From positions 2,170,001 through 2,234,000 of the forward strand of contig CAKJVC010000012.1 of NCBI GenBank assembly GCA_918026815.1: a stretch of DNA of 64,000 nucleotides, written 5' to 3'. The notes below the pieces were generated by a model that saw nothing but the letters and a program-made list of their open reading frames with translations, made no database searches and had not been told where the DNA came from. Below are positions 23,901 through 31,878 of this stretch, one piece after another (the first letter of the stretch is position 1; each line of letters opens with the position of its first letter). A program made the translations under genes and the position numbers. This DNA is from Chalara sp. BL73. Taxonomy: Eukaryota; Ascomycota; Leotiomycetes; Helotiales.

Positions 23901-24614
23901 AGCGGGGTTGCTATGAGGGATTCTGATTTTCCAATCTGCCCCGTGGAAGCTATCCAGTGGAGAAGCGTGTCACCCCTTTCGTTGATGGTAGCTCTCAGAT
24001 CCCGCTTCAATGTGGAATCTAGGCTCGTGAAGTGCTCTGTTGGATTTCCGCAGAATGTCGACCGGTATTGTGTTAGGGCTTCCTTGTGCAAGGAAATATC
24101 AAGCTTTTCCAAAGATTCTAGTGCTATTCTTGATCCTTGACTTGCAGCATCAAAAAGCCAAAGCCGGATGGGATAGTTGACGGGGATATCCATCTGCATT
24201 GCTTGTGAAACACGGAAGGCGACTACTCTTGCCCAAGGATCTCCCAATTCCGCAGCTTTCAAGATGTATTCCTGTGCAACAGAGCTCGAGTCAATTATGT
24301 TCTCGGAAGCATCGTATTCTTTAACAAAATCGCATGCATAACAGATAGCGAGCTCCATGCAGGCGGCAGCTCGTCGAGTATCGCTTCTCGAAGTGGCAAC
24401 GAGCTTCAAAGCTCTAATAACCTGGTCCATAACCACGCTACTGACGGACTGTAGAGCGCGGTATGGTATAGATATCTAAATAACATTAGGGATATATTGA
24501 AATTGGGGCATTTCTGGTTCTTACAGCAGTTGATGTCAGATACTCCTCGATTTTCTCCATCTCTGGCCCACCATTCGGTGCGCTGGATATTGGAATCAGC
24601 ACTAGCTCTTCCAT
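20974..24614 (-). pseudogene. ankyrin-repeat membrane portion of a broken kinase-ankyrin gene
   Basis: Starts with ATG at 24614, four codons after the kinase stop and in the same frame (MEELVLIPISSAPNGG). An intron (24524-24476) leads into a helical segment with a Sel1-like phrase (SSVAQEYILKAAELGDPWAR), then ankyrin repeats: GDTLLHWIASTGQ, QGDTPLLCATRAGHH, AGENPLHFLGS. TAA at 23659-23657 interrupts the frame, but coding resumes (PKLRAVMLDQPHLLKALLGL). A +1 shift in an A6 run near 23432 is needed to reach YFGNSPVYQDIGQ, and another +1 near 23335 to reach an acidic Ser-rich segment (TESSDEEED). An intron 22791-22724 then joins the last exon, whose C-terminal half holds four or five membrane helices (LIIPTVGLLILGLIIY, LGTLFWSLLFTLVLLMATL and others). 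Signs of decay are clear; a truncated product from the last exon cannot be excluded. Confidence 0.75.
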
Positions 24615-24623
24615 GTTATAAGA

Positions 24624-25891
24624 TCAAGAATTTTTGGGCACAAACCTGTCGGAAAGACACTCAATAACCTTTCCAAGGTCTCTTTTCTTTGGGTCGAGTT
24701 GCAAGGTAACTTCCAAGACGGCCTGAATCATTGAGAGTTTTTCTAGATGCAAGTCTGGTCTGGTTTTATCAGTCTTAATAATGAGATTACTGATATACAT
24801 TTGCATTATATCATGGTCTTTCAACTTCTGCAATGCTTCTTCTTGTGTTAACTTTGACTCGTATCCAAAAAAATCTGTTAGCAAGATTGGTGTTGACAAG
24901 ATCCAGACCTAGAATAAGACTGCTGAATATGAGCCCAAATGAATAAATGTCAGTTCTGAGTAATTCGCCGGTAGGAGCAGAAGCTCTCCACTCAGGTGCA
25001 GAATATATATACGACCCACCAACGAGCTTGCGTATATGTCCTGTGTCGAGAAATGAATGGCTGAAATCCGCAATTTTAGCATGCAGTTCTGGTTTATAGA
25101 AGATGAGGACGTTTTCTGGCTTCATGTCTCCATGGATAACACCACATTGGTGAAGGGCCGAAAGGCCACGGGCGATATCAAGTGCAATACTCTTCTTCGT
25201 CGCGAACGGAAGTGAGGCACGTCTGCAAGTCACCACACCTCAGGTCAGTTTCCTGAATTGATCATCGTTCTAGCAGAGCTACCACTCACTTTGTCTGAAA
25301 CTTCCGCAAGTCCATGTGGGCTTTTTCGATAAGTATTAAAGGCTGCGGGTATCCCTGTCATAATCCCAGTGAGTATAGTACCCACTATGGGACTTTCAAT
25401 GATGGAAGCTGACTTACAGTATGAAAGTAGTCCCAGTGTATTCCAAGAATTTTGACGATATTGGGATGACGTCGAAGTTCTTTGTGACTTAGGATCCGTA
25501 TTTCGGAAATAAAGCTCTTGATTGCTGACATGCTATTGCGTTGGCCATTTGGTAGGAAGAGCCTCGATTCTGACTGCTTTATGACGACGACACGCCTTTC
25601 CCTCTTGATGCGGTTCGAGATAATGGCGCTTGGGCGAGTGAAGGCTGCATACACGGCAGAAACCTCAGAAGCAGCGCCTCGAGCCAAACGCTTCCCCATT
25701 TCTCGGCGACCTTGCATCTCGAGAACATCTTCTTGTGAATATACTTCTGCAATTGCCGTGACAAGGGCAAGGAAGTCAAAATGTTCCTCCTCACTCTCGT
25801 GCTCGCCAAGGCGGTTCTGGTCTGTTGGGAAGCGAGTCGTTGTTCGCCGTCCAAAAGAAATCGACGAATCGAAGATCACATCGGAATCCAT
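24624..25891 (-). pseudogene. protein kinase portion of a broken kinase-ankyrin gene
   Basis: Three exons are readable: 25891-25418, 25354-25290 and 25222 onward. The kinase fold is clear: VVVIK lysine (about 105), SFISEIRIL helix C, hinge ILIEKAHMDL, catalytic loop HGDMKPENVLI (His210, Asp212), DFS in place of DFG (232-234), APEW, and YSFGLIF of helix F. Arg of HRD is Gly, so it is a non-RD kinase. The glycine loop is degenerate (LARGAASEV). Near 24900 the frame must shift to keep homology: STPILLTDFFGYES and the C-terminal helices are in another frame, closed upstream by TAG at 24911-24909, and no intron of usable size fits. The shifted frame ends at TGA 24626-24624. In relatives as I know them, kinase and ankyrin parts form one fungal immune-type protein; here they are separated. 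Confidence 0.75.
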
Positions 25892-26578
25892 ACTTGAACA
25901 CTTCTCGAAAGAGAGGCCAGAAGGGGGAGTGCCGAATTTCTGCAAAGTTAAAGAAAATCAAGTCCAAGTCCATCGGCACCGCATCGCAACAACCCGAGAA
26001 GCCATGAGGTCTTCTTTTGAGCGAGAGCCGGTGATATGGAATAATTGTAGGCTAGAGCATCAGGTGTTTCGGTCAGAGAATTGGCTGGCGCCTACGACCA
26101 TTATAAGGTGGACCGTTGCGAGCGGCTGCCTTTTGTTTCAGCCCCAGACCGCATCCTCGTCCGGGGCCGCTTCCAGATACTGTAGTTGAACCCATCCATG
26201 TGGCAATCCCGAGCACTTCCCATGCGCAAATCGTTGCGAATTGTAAGATCTGCCGCAACACGACGCGAGACATTTTTCTGGGGAACCGTTGGAGCCCAGA
26301 CGCCACCCCCCCCCCCCCCCCCCCAGACGTTTGCGCAGCTACCAATTACTATCCCAAAGTTCGCTGTACTCGTGTTGTTCCGACACAAAAGCTGACGCCG
26401 AAGCATGCTGACAACAATCAATCCAGGATGCTGCCCTCAACCACATCGCTGCAAAGAGAGCCTGCGCTTCCAGTCCGCATTAGAAATCCTCAAGTCTTAG
26501 TCTTATACGGACGCATCCTCCTCAGAGCCTTGAGTATTCGATGTCTGATCCCTTTCTTTGCCATCTATCACACGCAAT
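25892..26578. promoter_or_regulatory. shared 687-bp divergent promoter region
   Basis: Lies head to head between the kinase-ankyrin gene (minus) and the HeLo-pseudokinase gene (plus). It contains a C19 homopolymer. Several short frames are open but none has support. Shared control of the pair is an inference from geometry only. Confidence 0.5.
26306..26324. repeat. C19 homopolymer in divergent promoter
   Basis: Nineteen consecutive C on the plus strand (ACGCCA then C19 then AGACG). It is the longest of three C-runs in the window and is placed 255 bp upstream of the HeLo-pseudokinase start. Confidence 0.95.
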
Positions 26579-28504
26579 ATGTCTGGATTAGAAGGTCTCG
26601 GAGCTGCGGCCGGCGTTATTGGTGTGATCGGTGCTGTCAAAACTTACATTGACTTGCTTGACATCCTCTCTTCTGCACGCAGCGCCGAACGGGATCTCGA
26701 GGACTTGTTGGTTCACTTGCAGTGGCAGCGAATACGGTTCTATTGCTGGGTTCAAGAGACAGGCTTCACAGAGGCTATGGTTAAGCAAGAGAGCACACCG
26801 ATGCTACAGGCATCAGAGATGATAGACTTACTCCCACAAGAATTTCGCTTTCCCTTCATGCTATCCCACATCCATCGGTCGATCGATAACATGAATGGGC
26901 GGCTAAGAGCAGCAAGGCTAGTACTAGAGAGATATTCTACCACATCGCATTCAAACCGCGAAACTTGGCTGGACAAGTTGCGCCGAGGTTTGAATCAAGA
27001 CGCTGACTCCAATTCATCTAAACTTCCAACTCGCCGTACGGGTTCTCCCAGACTCAGTCTATTCGCAAGGCTTCGGTGGGTAGCAGGAGACGAGAAGGAG
27101 CTTTCGCAACTAGTAGATGCGCTCCGAACCTACAACGTCGAATTGAAGGAGCTGTTACCATATTACAAGATGACTGCCTTTGAAAGGCGCGTTGGTCTTG
27201 TATTGGTAACCTCGAAGGATTTAGCCACTGGTATAGCCGCCACCCAGTCTAAAAGTCAATTAGTATCAGCAATTGAGAGAGACGAACAGTTTCTCCAACA
27301 TCGAGGAGCTGCGCAATTGCTAAAGAGAGGGTACGACATAGAAGCTCGCGAAAGCGCACAGACTTTACATCCTCCATGCCAGTCACAGGACGAAGGACTG
27401 TCTTCGCCTAGGTATTGTTACGACAAGGCACCTAGCCCTTACAGCTTTCAAGCTCAACCTTCACTTTATCGCAACATCTCAGAATTTAAGTTCACACAGC
27501 CAGGATCCGCAGATTCTGCTACTCGAGAATTTGCATCCGACGGGACAGCACCGCTGATAATCGAATGGCGGTATTACTCGACGAAAATTACCACAGAGGG
27601 CCTCTCCACACTTGATATCCGGATACACATGCTTGCTATGCAACTTCAGCAATCTTTGACGCTCCCCGATATCAGCGTGCTAAACTGCTTAGGTCACTTC
27701 CGTGATGAAAGGAACCACCGCTATGGAATAGTGTTTGAATACCCGAAGGAGGGTAGCAAAACAACTCCGGTTTCGTTACGGGACCGCCTAATAGATGATC
27801 ATAGACGTCGTATTCGCCGGGACCTTGACGATCGCTTTCGAGTGGCACGCGCCCTTGTCACAACAATCTACAGATTGTTTTCTGTGAGATGGCTTCATAA
27901 AAACATCTCCAGTAGCAACGTTCTATTCTTCGAGAACAACGCCTGCCCGAACACCCTAGGTGCTCCTTACCTCTGCGGCTTTGAATTTGCGAGACGCGAT
28001 GCCCAGTTCGAAGTGAGCGAGAAGTTCCCCTCTTTATATCATGAGGCGTATGCCGCCACTGAGCACCGCCTTTATTGGCATCCTGATAGAATCATGGCGA
28101 CTGTGGAACAAAGCCAGGGCAATGGCGCTGAATCGCCAAGCACGAGTTTACCACGGTATCAGAGAGAATACGACGCTTACGCCTTAGGTGTTTTGCTCCT
28201 GGAAATAGGGCTCTGGTGTCCAATAAGCCGGATTCTCAAAGATTGCAAAACCGACGACTTGTTAGTCTTTGCCGCAGAAATCCAGAAGAGATATGTGCTA
28301 GAGCTGAGAGGGCGGATGGGCAAAGTGTATGCAGAGGTTGTTAACCGTTGTTTAACCGGAAATTTTGGTCGTGCAAACGCAGGAAACAAGGCTGAGCAGA
28401 GTGATCTTGACACTGACGAGAATGATGAGCGACGGAGCAGGGCGTTTTTGGAAGACTACGAAAGGCTCGCGGTTTCCATGATGGAAAGGCCTTTGGGATT
28501 GTAA
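26579..28504 (+). CDS. HeLo domain - pseudokinase protein (MLKL-like architecture)
   Basis: Intronless, 641 residues from ATG 26579; the frame is open to 26558 but starts there with TTG. Residues 1 to about 215 are a HeLo (HET-S/prion-inhibition) helical domain. The N-terminus MSGLEGLGAAAGVIGVIGAV is glycine-zipper-like, followed by AVKTYIDLLDILSSARSAER and LQWQRIRFYCWVQETG. A linker of about 100 residues precedes a C-terminal kinase fold with beta strands LIIEWRYY, hinge YGIVFEYP, catalytic loop HKNISSSNVLFF at about 440 (HRD Asp replaced by Asn, Lys by Ser), CGFEFA in place of DFG at about 466, and YDAYALGVLLLEIG for helix F. The catalytic Asp and metal-binding Asp are missing, so it should be catalytically dead. 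HeLo domains insert in membranes and kill cells when released. Role in allorecognition or self-defence is inferred. Confidence 0.88.
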   Translation: MSGLEGLGAAAGVIGVIGAVKTYIDLLDILSSARSAERDLEDLLVHLQWQRIRFYCWVQETGFTEAMVKQESTPMLQASEMIDLLPQEFRFPFMLSHIHRSIDNMNGRLRAARLVLERYSTTSHSNRETWLDKLRRGLNQDADSNSSKLPTRRTGSPRLSLFARLRWVAGDEKELSQLVDALRTYNVELKELLPYYKMTAFERRVGLVLVTSKDLATGIAATQSKSQLVSAIERDEQFLQHRGAAQLLKRGYDIEARESAQTLHPPCQSQDEGLSSPRYCYDKAPSPYSFQAQPSLYRNISEFKFTQPGSADSATREFASDGTAPLIIEWRYYSTKITTEGLSTLDIRIHMLAMQLQQSLTLPDISVLNCLGHFRDERNHRYGIVFEYPKEGSKTTPVSLRDRLIDDHRRRIRRDLDDRFRVARALVTTIYRLFSVRWLHKNISSSNVLFFENNACPNTLGAPYLCGFEFARRDAQFEVSEKFPSLYHEAYAATEHRLYWHPDRIMATVEQSQGNGAESPSTSLPRYQREYDAYALGVLLLEIGLWCPISRILKDCKTDDLLVFAAEIQKRYVLELRGRMGKVYAEVVNRCLTGNFGRANAGNKAEQSDLDTDENDERRSRAFLEDYERLAVSMMERPLGL

Positions 28505-30521
28505 TTTGTAAGATTGAGCCAGCCCGTTTCAACGCATGTTGTGCAGTATACCCGACCGAAGGTCCCAAATAAAAGCCGCAAAGATTCCAACAGTCGAGGC
28601 TCGAAGGCACATAATCCAACAAGCAAGTGAAGTCTCAGGTAAGAAAAGGCGTTTAGGTTCGTACCCATATCACGTCATCTAGATATCCTTTCTCCATTTC
28701 ATCATTAGAAGTTCTTCTTGTTTGCGGGTGATGGTAGAGTACACATTCGTGTTTCTGCAGTCAAAATACCCAACGTTATAGCAAGAACTAACGAAGCTAC
28801 GTTCCTATGCTTCTCCCCGAATGAAGTATTTTCTCTTCATGTTCCTATACTGGAGCACGTAGAAACATTGTTCCAACGCTCAGTCTCTCGGTCTTCATCA
28901 GAATTCTAGCAGATTATCCCCCCTCCCTCAACTAACTACTGCGGCTCCAACTCGGCTAGTTAACTTATTCCTCACATCAAGATTCCGGTACACCTCTTAT
29001 TAATAGCGTTCCGGAATCGGCTCCGAAAGCACCATGTTATTATTTTCCCTCTGACTTTAGCTGGTAGTAATCATACCCGATGGGCCCTGTTTCCTATTAC
29101 TCACTCGCTCTCATCTTCGCCTCATCCCTCCCTGGATTCGCCTTACTGTAACGCTCACTCTAGCTCAGAATTGCTGAATGTAGAGAAACTTTACATTCCG
29201 CCTTGAGAGTAGCCTATTTGCGTACGTTACAATCCTACTCTATCAAACGAATCACTGCAAGCAGCTACTCACAGCGTGCTTCGTGGAGAATGACGCATTA
29301 ATATCTGGTTACGATAGCAAAGAGGATGAAAATATCCACCGGAGCGCCTAAACCGGTCCCCTTATAAACGGTAGGGAGCCAAAAAAGTGTCTTATTCGTA
29401 TTACGGGACCGAGCACTTTCATTACGGTACTGTAATAAGCGTATTCCATCACCTAGTGGGCCCGAGTTTGCGTACTAGAAATTAGCGCGCTTCGAAGCTT
29501 TCGCACTAAATTGTGGAATAAAATAGTACGGTTAGGAGAAGACAACTTAAAAGCATACAAAGGCGACGCGAAGGCGGAATTAATAAAAAGCAATATGCTA
29601 ATATACTTCAATTTTCAGAACAAGGAACAATATATCTTCCGATTCGACTAACGCGAAACGAAACCCCTCAGAAATCAGGTCTAGAACTCAAGTTTCCGTG
29701 GCATTTTGTTTGGTATCGATCGAAATATAAGCATATCACATCGACCCAGATAGGTCGGCTGACCTCTAAGTTCAGATGTGAAAGAGCATTAAAGACGTTC
29801 TCTGGGACATAAAGAAGCCATTGATTGAGCGATGTGGCATAGGTGATCCTGAGCACTCACGTCTGCCCGCATATGTGATAGAATCTAATGCCCAGTTCAA
29901 GATATGGGTTCGTTCAATGGTCGGGTGATGTCTGACCGTGCTTCTGGCATCAAAGCCTCCATCTTGGCTGAGGGGCTGCCGATGAGGAGTCATCTGGCTG
30001 ATTAAACAGAAATACATTTGGAACTCGGTTTACCTTGATTCAGTAAGAAATCGATGAAACGGACAAGGCTGAGCCGTGCCCTGTCCAACTAGGAATATTC
30101 GATTCTCGCTTATATAGCCAATAAACACCTATCACCCCTTTCCTTCTTCTGAGGATTGTCACCTGACTCACTAATTCTTCAGAGACTGAAACGTGCTTGT
30201 ATTCACACATTCAAATACATGGTTGGGCTCATACTCGTGCTTCCATTATGGGCTCCAAGAGAGTCTCTAAATTAATTTAAAGGTGATCGATCCTGTACAC
30301 TATTTTAAGTCGATCTGATATTTGGGTCATGCAGAATTCAACAACTATAGCGAATGAAGAAAAGGGCATTGTGATTCCACTGATAACAGCTAGTGTATGC
30401 CTGTGAAGAACCTCAGCGCTATTCAGGCAACAAATAGAGATAGTTAGTTAGTCTCACACCCATACAGCAAGGAATTCCTCCGGCCCAGAATTCCCACAAA
30501 ACTAGTTATAAGCAATGATAC
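28505..30521. other. 2-kb gene desert between HeLo-pseudokinase and GNAT genes
   Basis: No supported gene in about 2.0 kb. Frames at 28718-28909 and 29668-30017 lack any domain. The stretch 28980-29660 has many short AT-rich words and stops in all frames and may be decayed mobile DNA, but no element can be identified by eye. Confidence 0.45.
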
Positions 30522-31378
30522 TCAATGCTGAGAATTATGCCTCTTGGAAAGAGAAGGATGGCTCGACTGTAATGCAAGGCCATACCAAGTCCAGTCTCCC
30601 AGCTGACGAAACCCCATCGACTGCCAGAAGCGTCTTGCATCGTTACATAATCCAACACTATTAAAATACATTTAGCTATCAACTTCCAACCTCGCCATTA
30701 AAGAATACAAGACGAATACTCACCTCTTCAGCGCATCATCTATATCCATAGGGATGAGAATAATATGCTTCGTACCAACCCGCTCTGCTTGCTCACAAAC
30801 AACCTTAACAATCAACCTCCCAACCCCTCTCCTCCGATACCTCTCTAGCACACGAATCATCTCTATGCACAGAACATCGCCGCCCGCACCAACATCACTC
30901 ATATCCTCCCACCTCGTCCCAACATCACAACATTCCTAGCTTTTCCGTAAGAAACACGAACAAAGTCCACAGGAGAAAAAAAAAACAAAAAAACAAAAGA
31001 GGACAAACTCACACACGCAACCCCAACCCCGTCAAAGCACCCCAACTGCTCCGCCGTCTCGGCGAACCGACCCTTCGCCTCACCAACACATTCCCGGCCG
31101 AGAAAAACGCCAACCTCGATCGCGCGATGGCCTTCGTCGTAGACATCCACCTTGACCACGGCCGATTCCAAACCCTCGCCAGGGCCACCACCCCGCGGCG
31201 TCTCGCCTCCCGCCTGCCGCACGAGATCCGGCCCAAAGGCCGAGACGGGATGGGAGAGATCAGAGGCGGGAAATTTCAGGCGGAAGTGCTCGCACGTGTC
31301 GCCCTCGATGTCGTCCTCCCACTGCATCTCCATCCTTGTGGCATTAGACCCAGGTGAGCAAGAAGCTTCAAGGACCAT
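30522..31378 (-). CDS. GNAT family N-acetyltransferase
   Basis: Three exons (31378-31013, 30935-30724, 30657-30522) encode 237 residues. The acetyl-CoA-binding motif A is in exon 2: VLCIEMIRVLERYRRRGVGR, then LIVKVVCEQAE, with the pyrophosphate loop RRRGVG. Motif B is in the last exon: LCNDARRFWQSMGFRQLGDW. Exon 1 encodes the N-terminal strands (AIEVGVFLGRECVGEAKGRF). The intron 1 donor GTGAGT at 31012 and acceptor GCTAG at 30936 give phase 0 and an uninterrupted frame; a long A/T-run lies inside that intron. The substrate is not predictable. Cytosolic or nuclear; no targeting signal is seen. Confidence 0.83.
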
Positions 31379-31387
31379 TTAAACGAA

Positions 31388-31408
31388 GGAGAGAGAGAGA
31401 GAGAGAGA
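31388..31408. repeat. (GA)10 microsatellite
   Basis: GAGAGA tract directly upstream of the GNAT start codon on the plus strand; it reads TC on the gene's sense strand, so it is a pyrimidine tract in the probable 5' leader. Confidence 0.9.
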
Positions 31409-31878
31409 ACGCCTCCGGCCGACGTTGAATCTGACGGTGAAATGAAGAAACGGGATGGTGCGATTGTGAATATCACTTTAATCAGAAGGAGCATCGCGGG
31501 AAGGCGGGAAAGGAAAGAACGGCGATGCTGGTATACACGGGCCAAAAAGAGATCACCTGCAAATTCGTCGAAGCGATCATTCATCTGACAAAAGTGCACA
31601 TCGGTGATGCTTGGGTTTAGTATTTTATTTGTCTTATGCATAGACACCTGCCTGAGCATCAAATGTATATTGTAGCTGGGAGACACCGCCATCTGAGACT
31701 AGGAGCTGCTTATTTATGATGTTGAGATTGTGACTTTTCAATTACAGAATATTCCATACAAGGAATTGCCCCTAAATGATCTTTGATGACTAGACGCCAA
31801 TGACGATGCTATACTTATACAATTCACGCCGATTCCCTTTTCTCTATCTACAACGGCTCAGCTCTTTTCACTTTATTT
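31409..31878. other. intergenic, GNAT promoter and protease 3' flank
   Basis: About 470 bp. An overlapping minus-strand frame (31276-31692) runs into GNAT exon 1 and is a shadow. Confidence 0.6.

Noticed and set aside
24476..24524. Possibility that an intron removes the TGA at 24626-24624 and restores one kinase-ankyrin frame
   Set aside because: The only good intron nearby (24524-24476) lies downstream of the stop; no donor and acceptor flank the TGA in a compatible phase.
29668..30017. Minus-strand frames in the 28.5-30.5 kb gap as a candidate small gene
   Set aside because: Two overlapping frames with no shared homology, no clear intron and no conserved motif.
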